Positions 41,596 to 50,725 are shown, numbered from the stretch's first letter. The stretch is 64,000 bases of DNA from CAVUAT01 sp963848045 (GCA_963848045.1 CAWKCC010000004.1:62001-126000); one strand, 5' to 3'. Notes: generated by a model from the sequence alone, not told the origin. Translations and numbers: made by a program.

Positions 41596-43857
41596 TCAGC
41601 CGCCCGGCGTGACGCGGTAGGCGTCGAAGACCGACTCGACGTTGCGCAGCCGCGAGATGCACAGCTTGAGCTGGTCGGTGTCGCCGACCTCGACCACGAA
41701 GCGGTTCTTGACCATGGGGTGCTTGGTCGCGCACTTGGCCTCGAGGATGTTGAGGCCGGCCTCGGCCAGCGTGCGCGAAAGGTCCTCGAGCAGGCGGGTG
41801 CGATCGTAGGCGTCCACCTGCAGCTCGACGCGATAGGAGGCCTCGTTGTCCCCGTCCCAGGAGACCTCGGTGATCCTCTCGGGCGTCTTCTTCAGCGCGG
41901 CCATGTTGCGGCAGTCGCCGCGATGGACCGTGATCCCGCGGCCGAGCGAGACGTAGCCGACGATCTCGTCACCGGGGACCGGCCGACAGCACTTGGCGAG
42001 CCGCACCGCGACCTCGTCGACGCCCTTGACCTTGATCCCAAAGCTGGTCGCCTCCTCGATGCGCTTGGGGGGCAGGTCCTCGCCCCTCAGCAGGCCCTCG
42101 GCCGGCTGCTGCTCCACCACCGCCTCGCCCCGCTTGAGCCGCTGCATCACCTTGTTGGCGACGACCTTGGTCGAGATCTTCGATTGGCCCAGCGCGATAT
42201 AGAACTCGTCGGCCTTGCGGAAGCCCATCTCCCGGATCACGTCGGCGAACAGCGGTGAGCCCGAGACCCTGTTCTGTGGCAGGCCCCGCTTGCGCAGCGC
42301 TTCCATCAGCTGCTCGCGGCCGCGGCGCTCGGCGTCCTCGCGGCTCTCACGCTGGAACCACGCCCTGATCTTGTTGCGGGCGCGGGCGGTGCGCACCAGC
42401 TTCAGCCAGTCGCGCGAAGGCCCGCGACCCTGCTTCGCTGTCAGTACCTCCACGATCTCGCCGCTTCGCAGCTGGTAGTGAAGCGGCACGATCTTGCCGT
42501 TGACCTTGGCACCGACGCAGCGGTGCCCGACGTCGGTGTGCACCGAGTAGGCGAAGTCGAGCGGCGTCGAGCCCGCCGAGAGGTTCTTGACCTCACCCTT
42601 GGGGGTGAAGACGAATACCTCGTCCTCCAGCAGGTCCACCTTGAGAGCCTCGATGAACTGGGCGGGATCGGTGTCCTTCTCGGCCTCCAGGAGCCGCCGC
42701 AACCAGGTCATCTTCTCCTTCTCGGGGTCGCCGGAACCAGGCGTCTCCTTGTAGATCACGTGAGCTGCGATCCCGTACTCGGCGAGGTCGTGCATCTCGG
42801 CGGTGCGGATCTGGATCTCCAGGGGCCGGCCCTCGGGGCCGATCACCGTCGTGTGCAGGGCCTGGTACATGTTGGCCTTGGGCATCGCGATGAAGTCCTT
42901 GAAGCGCCCGGGCAGTGGCTTCCAGAGGGAATGGATGACGCCGATCGCTCCGTAACAGTCTTTGACCGACCCGACCAGGACCCGCATCGCCGTGAGGTCG
43001 AAGATCTCGTTGAACTCCCTGCCCTTGCGCGTCATCTTCGTGTAGATCGAGTAGAAGTGCTTGGCTCGGCCGGAGATCTCGGCGTCGATTCCCACCTGAC
43101 TCAGCTCCCCTGACAGGAAGCTGCCGGCCTGATCGACGTAGGCCTCGCGCTCGGTGCGCTGCTGGGCGACGAGCTCCTTGATGTCCTCGTACTTGCGCGG
43201 GTGCAACGTCGCGAAGGCCAGGTCCTCGAGCTCCCACTTGATCGCGTGGATACCGAGGCGGTGCGCCAGCGGGGCGAAGATCTCGAGCGTCTCGCGCGCC
43301 TTCTCCTGCTGCTTCTGCTTGGGGAGCGCCCCGAGTGTGCGCATGTTGTGGAGGCGGTCGGCCAGCTTGATCAGGATGACCCTGACATCGGTGGCCATCG
43401 CGACCATCATCTTGCGGTAGTTCTGAGCCTGGCGCTCGTCGCGGCTCTTGAAGGTGATCTCGGTCAGCTTGGTGACCCCGTCGACCAGCTGGGCGATCTC
43501 CTCTCCGAACAGCTCGCGCACCTCGTCGAGGTCGGCGCTGGTGTCCTCGACCGTGTCGTGCAGGAGGGCCGCGCTCAGGGTCGCGGTGTCAAGGCGCATC
43601 CCGGCGCAGATGCGCGCCACCCCCAGCGGGTGGGTGATGAAGTCCTCCCCGGACTTGCGCACCTGGTCGGCGTGCCTCTCGCAGGCGAAGGCGAAGGCGC
43701 GCTCCACCTGCTCGCGATCGATCGGCTCCGTCAGATCCGAGGAGTGCTCCTCGACCACCGCGAACAGGTCGCCCAGCAGCGCTCGCTGCTGATCGCTCAG
43801 CTCGCGCGTGATCGCGTCGGGTGACGGCGCCGGGTGCTGCCCGGTTGCGCTCGGCAC
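41596..43857 (-). CDS. relA: (p)ppGpp synthetase/hydrolase (RelA/SpoT homologue)
   Basis: About 753 residues from GTG 43857. Domains in order: HD hydrolase (HDTVEDTSA; KLADRLHNMRT), synthetase (GRAKHFYSIYTKM; DLTAMRVLV), TGS (EVFVFTPKGEVKNL), a zinc-finger/CC region with CCRPVPGDEIVGY, and ACT at the C-terminus. Both catalytic halves look intact, so it is bifunctional. The start is uncertain: the frame stays open into recJ. A strong GAGGAGG at 43,943-43,949 stands 7 nt before an in-frame ATA (43,935), and a CTG at 43,911 overlaps the recJ stop. Confidence 0.95.
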   Translation of the reverse strand: MPSATGQHPAPSPDAITRELSDQQRALLGDLFAVVEEHSSDLTEPIDREQVERAFAFACERHADQVRKSGEDFITHPLGVARICAGMRLDTATLSAALLHDTVEDTSADLDEVRELFGEEIAQLVDGVTKLTEITFKSRDERQAQNYRKMMVAMATDVRVILIKLADRLHNMRTLGALPKQKQQEKARETLEIFAPLAHRLGIHAIKWELEDLAFATLHPRKYEDIKELVAQQRTEREAYVDQAGSFLSGELSQVGIDAEISGRAKHFYSIYTKMTRKGREFNEIFDLTAMRVLVGSVKDCYGAIGVIHSLWKPLPGRFKDFIAMPKANMYQALHTTVIGPEGRPLEIQIRTAEMHDLAEYGIAAHVIYKETPGSGDPEKEKMTWLRRLLEAEKDTDPAQFIEALKVDLLEDEVFVFTPKGEVKNLSAGSTPLDFAYSVHTDVGHRCVGAKVNGKIVPLHYQLRSGEIVEVLTAKQGRGPSRDWLKLVRTARARNKIRAWFQRESREDAERRGREQLMEALRKRGLPQNRVSGSPLFADVIREMGFRKADEFYIALGQSKISTKVVANKVMQRLKRGEAVVEQQPAEGLLRGEDLPPKRIEEATSFGIKVKGVDEVAVRLAKCCRPVPGDEIVGYVSLGRGITVHRGDCRNMAALKKTPERITEVSWDGDNEASYRVELQVDAYDRTRLLEDLSRTLAEAGLNILEAKCATKHPMVKNRFVVEVGDTDQLKLCISRLRNVESVFDAYRVTPGG

Positions 43858-43907
43858 ACCAACGCGCGTGTGGCCGCGGCCGTCCTCGGTGAGCGCGGTG
43901 TCGTCCC

Positions 43908-46556
43908 TCAGCTCGGTGCTCTGCTTCGAAGGTATCGCCTTGCCTCCTCGTGGCGGGCGACGCAGGCCGCATATGCCCGCGAACGCTCCAGCTTGGTCTC
44001 CTCCGAGGATAAGACCCGAAGCACTCCGGTGGAGCCATCGCGCTGCCATTCGCATAGACCGAGCTCACTCAGCACGCTGGCGCTGCGGGCGGCAACCTCC
44101 GGGCTGCGCGGGTGCTTTCCGGCGCCGGCGAGAGCCTCACGGAGACGCCCCTCGCCCAACTCTCCCCCGGCTTCGGTGAGACTGCGCCAGATCTCGGCTA
44201 TCGCCGCGCGCGGCTCCCACTCGCGCCCGGCGCAGAGCCCCGCGAGCTCGAGCTCCGGCCTGCCCCAGGCCATGTGGAGGAAGCCGGACCCTCTCGTCGC
44301 GAGCTGATCGAGCTGCTCGAAGGGCGGCGGATCGACCAAGACCACATGGCGGAAGCGCCACGGCGCTGCGGGGCGCTGCGCCAGGGCGGCCCAATCCGCC
44401 AGCGCCAACTCGCCGCCCGAAGCCTCGCCCTGCTCCCCGGGTTCCTCAGCGCGCGCGAGCGGAGCGCCGAGCACGGAATCGAGCGCCGCCTCCCCGCAGC
44501 GCCCGCAGACGACCAGCGACCCGCCGGCGCCGAAGCGGCGGGGGCCGACCGCGGAAAGCGCCAACTCACTGCGACGGGAGCCGTCGGCACAGAGCGCAAG
44601 AACCGAGTCGCCGCTGGAGACCAGCTCGGCCAGCGCCGCGACCGCGGCGCCGCCGCGACGATCGATCACGCTGCGGGCGGGGAGGGCGCGCGGAGGGCGG
44701 GGCGCCACGCTCCAGGTGCCCTGGAAGCCGTTCAGGGTCGCCTCGAAGCGGTCCCACCACTCCTGGTCGGGCGCGGGACAACAGCCACTTGCGCATCCGG
44801 CCCTGAGAGCGGGTCGGGAGGGGCGCACGGGCTGGAGGTCGCGCAGCACGACCCGGGGCTGCACGGCGCCGTTCCAGCGATCGACCTCGAGGCGGACGGA
44901 GAGGTCGAGCGGATCGCTCTCGCTGAGGCCGGAGAGCTCGCTGTTCATGCCGAAGGCGACCCCCGAGGCTCTGCCGGCCCCGCTTCGCAGCTCGAAGCGC
45001 GAGTGCCTGCCCTCCTGCCCGAGGGGCCTGATCTCGCTGAGCCGCGCCGAGGGCACGACCAGGCGAGGGTCTGGGTTGCCCATCCCGAAGGGCGCGAGCC
45101 GCTCGAGCTGTTCCGCCAGCTCCATTCCGATCCCCTCCCGCCCCACGCCCACCAGGGCGTCGACGCTCTCGGAGCGCACCAAGTCCAGCTCGGAGACGGC
45201 CGCGCCGGCGTGCGAAAGAAAGGCCTCCCGAAACGCATCCAGGCTCTCGCGCCGCAGTTCCAGCCCCGCGGCCGCGCGGTGACCACCGTGGCGGACCAGG
45301 TGCTCCGAGCACGCGTCGAGCGCCGTGATCAGGTCGAAGCCGGGAATGCTGCGCGCCGAGCCACGGCCGCGATCGCCATCCATCGAGATCAGGACGGTGG
45401 GCCGCCAGTGACGCTCGGCGAGGCGCGAGGCGGCGATCCCCACCACTCCCGGATGCCAGCCCTCCCCTGCCAGCACCAGCGCCGGCGCCTCGGCCTGCTC
45501 CGGACTGAGGGCGGCGCGCGCGGCCTCGGCCGCCTCAGATACCTCCCGCTCGGTGGCCCGGCGCTCGGAGTTGGCTCGATCGAGCTCCGAGGCGATCGCC
45601 GCGGCGCGCTCCGGATCGTCGGTGAGCATCAGCTCCACACCGGCGTCGGCGCGATAGAGACGGCCGGCCGCGTTGATCCTCGGTGCGAGTCGAAAGCCCA
45701 GCGCCCCCTCGTCAACGGTCTCGGGCTCGACCCGGGAGGCCGCGATCAGCGCGCGCAGCCCCGGGCGCGGCGACGTCCTGATCGCAGCCAGCCCCTGGCG
45801 AACCAGCCGCCTGTTCTCACCGATCAGGGGGACCATGTCCGCGACCGTGGCAAGCGCGACCAGGTCCAGGTCGGCCTGGGCAAGGTCACGCCGCCCGCCC
45901 GCGGTCTCGACGAACCGCTTGCCCGCAACCTCGCGCAGCGCGGTGGCGAGCTTGTGTGCGACACCCGCCGCGCAGAGGGCGCTGAACGGATAGCCGGAGA
46001 CGACCGGATGCAAGACGCGGCAGGGCGGCAGGGCGGCGGGCGGCTCGTGATGGTCGGTGACGATCACACCGATTCCAAGCCGCTGAGCGGCCTCGATCTC
46101 CGCGGCCGAGCCGATGCCGCAGTCCACCGTGACCAGCAGCTCGGTGCCTCGCCTGCCCAGCTGCTCGACGCCCGCCGGCGTCAGGCCGTAACCGTCCGCG
46201 AGGCGGTCTGGGATCAGCCAGTCGCAGGTACCGCCCAGCTCCCGCAGGGCCGCGACGAGTATCGCGGTCGAGCAGACGCCGTCGACGTCGTAATCGCCGT
46301 GAACGGTGATCCGGCCGCCGCGGCCGGCCACAGCGAGGATCTGCTCGCAGGCCTCTCGCATGCCGTCGAACCCGAAGGGGTCGTGGTCGTCGCCCGCCTC
46401 CAGGAATGCCCGCGCCTGTTGCACGGTTCGGTATCCACGCCGCACCAGCGTGACCGCGATCGGCTCGGCGAGGTCGAGGGCCGAGGCGAGCGTGCGAGCT
46501 TCGGAATAGTCGTATGGCTCCGCGCGGAAGACCCGCGCGGGCGCTGTGGTGGCCAC
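43908..46556 (-). CDS. recJ: Single-stranded-DNA exonuclease RecJ with long C-terminal extension
   Basis: 882 residues. The DHH exonuclease core has VHGDYDVDGVCSTAIL, VDCGIGS, TDHHE and HPVVSGYPFS. DHHA1 carries HPGVVGIAASRL and RHGGHRAAAGLEL, and an OB-like domain lies at about 460-560. Beyond about residue 560 there are about 320 residues with a CASGCCPAPDQEWW stretch and a degenerate helicase-like segment, resembling the RecJ_C extension of some Gram-positive RecJ proteins. Repairs stalled forks with RecA/RecF-pathway partners; ruvABC is 5 kb upstream. Confidence 0.95.
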   Translation of the reverse strand: MATTAPARVFRAEPYDYSEARTLASALDLAEPIAVTLVRRGYRTVQQARAFLEAGDDHDPFGFDGMREACEQILAVAGRGGRITVHGDYDVDGVCSTAILVAALRELGGTCDWLIPDRLADGYGLTPAGVEQLGRRGTELLVTVDCGIGSAAEIEAAQRLGIGVIVTDHHEPPAALPPCRVLHPVVSGYPFSALCAAGVAHKLATALREVAGKRFVETAGGRRDLAQADLDLVALATVADMVPLIGENRRLVRQGLAAIRTSPRPGLRALIAASRVEPETVDEGALGFRLAPRINAAGRLYRADAGVELMLTDDPERAAAIASELDRANSERRATEREVSEAAEAARAALSPEQAEAPALVLAGEGWHPGVVGIAASRLAERHWRPTVLISMDGDRGRGSARSIPGFDLITALDACSEHLVRHGGHRAAAGLELRRESLDAFREAFLSHAGAAVSELDLVRSESVDALVGVGREGIGMELAEQLERLAPFGMGNPDPRLVVPSARLSEIRPLGQEGRHSRFELRSGAGRASGVAFGMNSELSGLSESDPLDLSVRLEVDRWNGAVQPRVVLRDLQPVRPSRPALRAGCASGCCPAPDQEWWDRFEATLNGFQGTWSVAPRPPRALPARSVIDRRGGAAVAALAELVSSGDSVLALCADGSRRSELALSAVGPRRFGAGGSLVVCGRCGEAALDSVLGAPLARAEEPGEQGEASGGELALADWAALAQRPAAPWRFRHVVLVDPPPFEQLDQLATRGSGFLHMAWGRPELELAGLCAGREWEPRAAIAEIWRSLTEAGGELGEGRLREALAGAGKHPRSPEVAARSASVLSELGLCEWQRDGSTGVLRVLSSEETKLERSRAYAACVARHEEARRYLRSRAPS

Positions 46557-46562
46557 CCGGCC

Positions 46563-46568
46563 AGCCTA
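46563..46568 (-). promoter_or_regulatory. -10 element (TAGGCT, N6) of recJ
   Basis: TAGGCT with 6 nt to the GTG at 46556; no Shine-Dalgarno. Confidence 0.6.
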
Positions 46569-46634
46569 GGTTCGGCCCCTGACGGAACCGGCGGCATTGC
46601 CGGAGGCCACGGCCAGGCGGATGTGGCGAGGGAG

Positions 46635-46901
46635 CTAGTGCAAGCGCTCTTCCTCGCGAACGCCTGACATGTAGACGAGCGCGAGGCCGGCCAGGGCGCC
46701 GGGCACGGCGAAAAAGGCGGTGGCGAGATCGGTATCGCCGATTCCCTGACCCAGCGCCACCTGGACGATGGCGCCGGAGACCATGGCCCCCGCGGCGGCG
46801 CCCAGCAGCGCACCGACGATGCCGCCACGGAAGCGGTCCGGCACGAACACCGTGAAGTGCCAGAGCGCCACGCCCATGGTGAACCAGACGAGCAGCGCCA
46901 T
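46635..46901 (-). CDS. Small membrane protein of unknown function
   Basis: 88 residues, start overlapping the secDF stop (TGATG). Three hydrophobic segments (LLVWFTMGVALWHFTVFV, GALLGAAAGAMVSGAIVQ, ATAFFAVPGALAGLALVYM) separated by short charged loops. No family recognised. Translational coupling to secDF suggests a membrane role, but nothing more can be read. Confidence 0.7.
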   Translation of the reverse strand: MALLVWFTMGVALWHFTVFVPDRFRGGIVGALLGAAAGAMVSGAIVQVALGQGIGDTDLATAFFAVPGALAGLALVYMSGVREEERLH

Positions 46902-49897
46902 CAGCGAGGCCGCCCGTGCTTGCGCTTGCGCCGGCCCTTGCGCCGGCTCTTGCCCTCGCGGTCCGCTCGCACGCGCCGCATTGCGGCCGCGCTGGCCTCA
47001 CTCAGCTCCGGGGCCTCGCTGGGTGCGCCGTCCGGCTGATCGGCATCGGCGTCGGCGGGCCTCCCGGCCCCCGCCGGGGGCTCGACGTCAGCGGGGCGCT
47101 CGGGCTCCGGCCTCGCCGGGGGCGCGACCGGCGCGGGTGCCGGCGCCTCCGGGATCACCCCGGGGACGCCGCCGGTGGCCGGCACGGCGGGCGCAGGGGC
47201 CGGGCCCGCGGAGGGTTCGGCCGGGCGCTCGCCGCCCTCCCAGTGACTGGCCCCCTCGGGCCCCTGCTCGGGCTCGACGCGAGCGATCACGTTGTCCTCG
47301 GGGAAGGCGGGCACGTAGCCCATCTGCTCCTCGATCCGCTCGCGACGGCGGCGGTAGGCGGGCTCGCGTTCCTTCCAGGCGGTGAGGACAGGTGAGGCGA
47401 TGAAGATCGACGAGTACGTTCCCGAGGCGATCCCGATCAGCATCGCGAAGGCGAAGTCCTGCAGCGTGACTCCGCCGAAGATGTACAGCACGCTGACCAG
47501 GAAGACGCTGGAGAGCCCGGTGATCAGCGATCGCGTCAGCACCTCGCTCATCGAGCGGTTGACGATCTGCGAGAAGGTCGCGCGCGGCATGCGCGGGATG
47601 TTCTCGCGTATTCGGTCGAACACGATCACGGTGTCGTAGAGCGAGTAGCCGAGGATGGTGAGGAAGGCCGCGACGGTGCCGGCGGTCACCTCGCGATCGG
47701 TCAATGAGTAGACGCCGAGTGTGATCAGGATGTCGTGAATGACGGCGATCAGCACCGGCACCGCGAATTTGGGCTCAAACCGGAACGCCATGTAGGCGCA
47801 GATCACCAGCAGCGAGAAGACGATCGCGTAGATGGCGCTGCGCGCGACCTGAGCGCCGAAGGTCGGCCCGACCGTGGTCGAATCGAAGCCGTCGGGGACC
47901 AGGCCGAAGCTCTGCTCGAGCGCGGGCTGCACCTGGCGGACCTTCTCGGGCTCGATGTCGGCCTCCACCTGAAAGACGTTGTCGCCAAGCTCGTCGCTCT
48001 TCGCCTGGGTGATCGTGGCGTCCCTGACGTCCACGCCCTCGAGCGTGGTTCGGACCTCATCGACGGTGGCGGGCTCCGCGAGGCCGGCGGTGATGCGGCT
48101 GCCCGAGGCGAAGTCGAGGCCCAGATTGAGCTGCAAGGTCGCGAAGGAAAGGGCGCCGACCAGCAGGATCACTCCCGAGATCGAGAAGAAGTACTTGCTG
48201 TAGCCGATGAAGTCGAAGTGCCAGCGCACGCGCTGCTCCTCGCTGGCTCCCAGCAGCGCCGGCGACTGCATCACCTGCGAGCGCCCGAAGACCCCCAGGA
48301 AGGCCTGCGTGAAGACGACGGCGGTGAACAGAGAGGCGATCGTCCCGACGCCGAGGGTGAAGGCGAAGCCCTTTACGCCGGCCGTGGAGAGGACGAAGAG
48401 GATGAAGGCCGTGATCAACGTGATCACGTTCGCATCGATGATCGTGGCGATGCCCTTGCGATAGCCCGTCGAGATCGCCGACGGAATCGACTTGCCAGCC
48501 CGCGCCTCCTCCTTTATTCGCTCGAAGATGACGACGTTGGAGTCAGCCGCGACCCCGATCGTCAGGATCAGGCCGGCGATCCCGGGCAGGGTCAAAGTGA
48601 CCGGGATCAGCTCGACCAGCGCGTAGAAGAAGACCCCGTAGAGCATCAGCCCCAGCGCCGCGACGACGCCCAGGAAGCGGTAGTAGGCGATCAGGAAGAG
48701 GATCACCAGAGCCAGGCCGATGAGGCCGGCCTTGAGGCCCTGGTCGAGTGCCTGCTGGCCGAGCGTCGCCGAGACGGTGGCCTGGGAGATCAGCTTCAGC
48801 TCGATCGGGAGCGCGCCGATCTTGAGGAACTCGGCGAGGTCCTGCGCCTCCTGGATCGTGAAGCTGCCCGAGATCTGGGCCCCGGTGCGGCCGTCGATTC
48901 CCGCCGGGTTCTCGACGAAGTTGATGATCGGCCGTGAGACGACCTCGTTGTCGAGCACCACGGCGAAGTGGTCGGAGAGCGCCGACGCGGCGGCGGCGTT
49001 GCCGGCCGTGCCCGGCGGTGCCTGCTCGAGGCCGCGCTCGGCGATTCGCTTGGTGACCTCCTCGAACGACCGGCGGCCAGAGTCGGAGAACTCGAAGGAA
49101 ACGTTGGGCTGATTGGTGTTGGGATCGTTCTGCTGCTCGGGATTGCGGATGTCATTGCCCGTGAGCTCGGGCCGGTCGCGCAGCACGTAGAAGCCGAGGT
49201 TGTCGGTGTTCTGGCTCTCGTCCTCATCGGTCGCGGGGTCGTTCTCGGCGGGCTCCTCGCGCACCACGACGGTCCCCTGCGGGATCGCGACGACCTCGCT
49301 CCCGGCCGGCTGCTTCTCGCCCGGCTGTTCGGCGAAGAGGTCCTTTCGCGCGCTCTCCGGGCCGGCGATCAGCTGCTTTGACTGAGCGTCGAAGAGGTAG
49401 TACGTGGGACCCGTGGTGGTGCAGCTGTCCTCGAAGCACTCCGGCTGTCGCCCGGAAGCGAGCTGCACCGCATCGTAGAGGCGCGGAAACGGCGACTCGG
49501 AAGCCCTGTCCGCGGGCACGTTGGGGTTCGGGATGACGTTGGGCTCCCAGTCGTAGAAGAAGAGCTGGGCCGTGTCGCCGACCTGGTTGATCGCGCGCTC
49601 GGTGTTCTGAACATCTGGCAGGCCGATTCGCACCGAGTCTGTGCCGATCCGCGAGATCTCAGGCTCCGAGACGCCCAGGGAGTCGGTGCGCTCGCGGATG
49701 ATCTCGATCGAGCGGTCGATGTCGTCGCCCTGGACCTCGGGGTTCTGCGGAGTCGGACGCCCCTGGTAGATCAGCTCGGTGCCCCCGCTGAGGTCGAGGC
49801 CGAGCTTGGTGTCGTGGGTCCTGATCACGGCGACCGAGGCCACGAACAGCCCGAGCACGAACAGCAGCACGAACAGGTTTCGGCGGCGGCTGGCCAC
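46901..49897 (-). CDS. secDF: Fused protein-export membrane protein SecDF
   Basis: 998 residues in one chain. The SecD half has TM1, the DLSGGTELIY motif, a long external domain with an Asp/Asn-rich insertion (about 200-245) and five TM helices with GVAADSNVVIFERIKEE. The SecF half has LNLGLDFASGSRITAG and YSLYDTVIVFDRIREN. The last 140 residues are a Pro/Ala/Glu-rich cytoplasmic tail ending in a Lys/Arg cluster. It uses the proton gradient to complete protein export. The ruv-sec-recJ-relA order is conserved in Gram-positive bacteria. Confidence 0.97.
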   Translation of the reverse strand: MASRRRNLFVLLFVLGLFVASVAVIRTHDTKLGLDLSGGTELIYQGRPTPQNPEVQGDDIDRSIEIIRERTDSLGVSEPEISRIGTDSVRIGLPDVQNTERAINQVGDTAQLFFYDWEPNVIPNPNVPADRASESPFPRLYDAVQLASGRQPECFEDSCTTTGPTYYLFDAQSKQLIAGPESARKDLFAEQPGEKQPAGSEVVAIPQGTVVVREEPAENDPATDEDESQNTDNLGFYVLRDRPELTGNDIRNPEQQNDPNTNQPNVSFEFSDSGRRSFEEVTKRIAERGLEQAPPGTAGNAAAASALSDHFAVVLDNEVVSRPIINFVENPAGIDGRTGAQISGSFTIQEAQDLAEFLKIGALPIELKLISQATVSATLGQQALDQGLKAGLIGLALVILFLIAYYRFLGVVAALGLMLYGVFFYALVELIPVTLTLPGIAGLILTIGVAADSNVVIFERIKEEARAGKSIPSAISTGYRKGIATIIDANVITLITAFILFVLSTAGVKGFAFTLGVGTIASLFTAVVFTQAFLGVFGRSQVMQSPALLGASEEQRVRWHFDFIGYSKYFFSISGVILLVGALSFATLQLNLGLDFASGSRITAGLAEPATVDEVRTTLEGVDVRDATITQAKSDELGDNVFQVEADIEPEKVRQVQPALEQSFGLVPDGFDSTTVGPTFGAQVARSAIYAIVFSLLVICAYMAFRFEPKFAVPVLIAVIHDILITLGVYSLTDREVTAGTVAAFLTILGYSLYDTVIVFDRIRENIPRMPRATFSQIVNRSMSEVLTRSLITGLSSVFLVSVLYIFGGVTLQDFAFAMLIGIASGTYSSIFIASPVLTAWKEREPAYRRRRERIEEQMGYVPAFPEDNVIARVEPEQGPEGASHWEGGERPAEPSAGPAPAPAVPATGGVPGVIPEAPAPAPVAPPARPEPERPADVEPPAGAGRPADADADQPDGAPSEAPELSEASAAAMRRVRADREGKSRRKGRRKRKHGRPR

Positions 49898-49907
49898 GGC
49901 GGCGGGT

Positions 49908-50393
49908 CTACTCGGGGGTGAGCACTAGCAACAGCCCACCATCGTCGTCGTAGGCGGGGAAGAGGTCTGCGACGGCCTCGGTCGGGAGGTCACCCTCCGC
50001 GTGCACCGCGACCTTCTTGCCCAGCGAACGCACTCCCCACTCGAGCGTGGTCTCGATCGGGTCGGTGGAGCCGTCGCCGTCGGTGTCGGCGGTCTCGCCG
50101 CCGCCGCCCTTGTCGATCCACTCGAGGCCCAGCACGTCCTTGACCGGGCGGCCGATCACCTCCTCGTCCTTGAGACCGGTCAGCTCGAAGGCGTTCTTGC
50201 CGAGGTCGAGCAACCGCCCGTCCTTGTCGCAGGTGAAGAAGGCGGCTCCCGGGGCCGGGTAGTAGTCGTCGAGCAGCTCGAAGAGGAAGCCGAACCCACA
50301 CTTCGAACAGCCCTTGGGGCGGCCAGAGAACCCAACCGTTCGCTCGCTGCTCAGCTCCCTGTTGCCGCAGTTCGGGCAGATGAAGAAAGGCAT
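49908..50393 (-). CDS. Zinc-ribbon plus PAS-domain protein
   Basis: 161 residues from ATG 50391-50393. A CPNCGNREL...CSKCGFGF zinc ribbon (residues about 6-34) is followed by a PAS-like domain (AAFFTCDKDGRLLDLGKNAFELTGLKDEEVIG). An acidic GGGGETADTDGDGS loop and a C-terminal beta segment follow. Its position corresponds to where yajC is often found. TAGCCT 8 nt upstream fixes the start and excludes a longer frame through the tandem repeat. Function unknown; a small redox or ligand sensor is possible. Confidence 0.85.
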   Translation of the reverse strand: MPFFICPNCGNRELSSERTVGFSGRPKGCSKCGFGFLFELLDDYYPAPGAAFFTCDKDGRLLDLGKNAFELTGLKDEEVIGRPVKDVLGLEWIDKGGGGETADTDGDGSTDPIETTLEWGVRSLGKKVAVHAEGDLPTEAVADLFPAYDDDGGLLLVLTPE

Positions 50394-50401
50394 CCGCGCC
50401 A

Positions 50402-50407
50402 AGGCTA
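50402..50407 (-). promoter_or_regulatory. -10 element (TAGCCT, N8) of the zinc-ribbon/PAS gene
   Basis: TAGCCT lies 8 nt before the ATG at 50393, immediately downstream of the 81-bp repeat array. Confidence 0.5.
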
Positions 50408-50431
50408 GCCAACTGCCTGAAGCAGGGTTAA

Positions 50432-50697
50432 GCGATCGCAAGCCCGCGGCGCTCGGAGCGGCAGCTTGCTGCCGCGACTGGTGCCGGGCGGGCGCTGCGA
50501 TCGCGTCTGGGTGCGATCGCAAGCCCGCGGCGCTCGGAGCGGCAGCTTGCTGCCGCGACTGGTGCCGGGCGGGCGCTGCGATCGCGTCTGGGTGCGATCG
50601 CAAGCCCGCGGCGCTCGGAGCGGCAGCTTGCTGCCGCGACTGGTGCCGGGCGGGCGCTGCGATCGCGTCTCGTGTGATCGCAAGCCCGCGGCGCTCG
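50432..50697. repeat. Tandem array of an 81-bp palindromic unit (3 full copies plus 24 bp)
   Basis: Copies begin at 50,432, 50,513 and 50,594, with a partial copy at 50,674. The first two are identical and the third differs only in its last few bases. Each unit starts and ends with the 8-bp palindrome GCGATCGC and contains GCGGCAGC-TT-GCTGCCGC. The flanks GCGATCGCA(A)GCCCGC and GCGGGCGCTGCGATCGC pair across the unit, so each can fold into one long hairpin. The array fills the 332-nt gap between ruvB and the next gene. It is not CRISPR: there are no variable spacers. Confidence 0.95.
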
Positions 50698-50725
50698 CCT
50701 CCGGTGCAGATGCAGCCGCGCAGTC

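Noticed and set aside
44112..46667. An 851-residue open frame on the plus strand
   Set aside because: Exactly antisense to recJ, low-complexity Arg/Gly/Ala composition, no recognisable motif; a GC-rich shadow frame.
49908..50603. A longer form of the zinc-ribbon/PAS protein starting in the repeat array
   Set aside because: The extra residues are repeat-derived; a -10 hexamer and ATG at 50393 give a compact protein beginning at the zinc ribbon.
50405..50683. Frames encoding a 27-residue peptide repeat through the 81-bp array
   Set aside because: 81 is divisible by 3, so every frame stays open without selection; no start context, and several frames are open on both strands.
50432..50697. CRISPR array
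   Set aside because: The units are contiguous and identical; there are no unique spacers and no cas genes.
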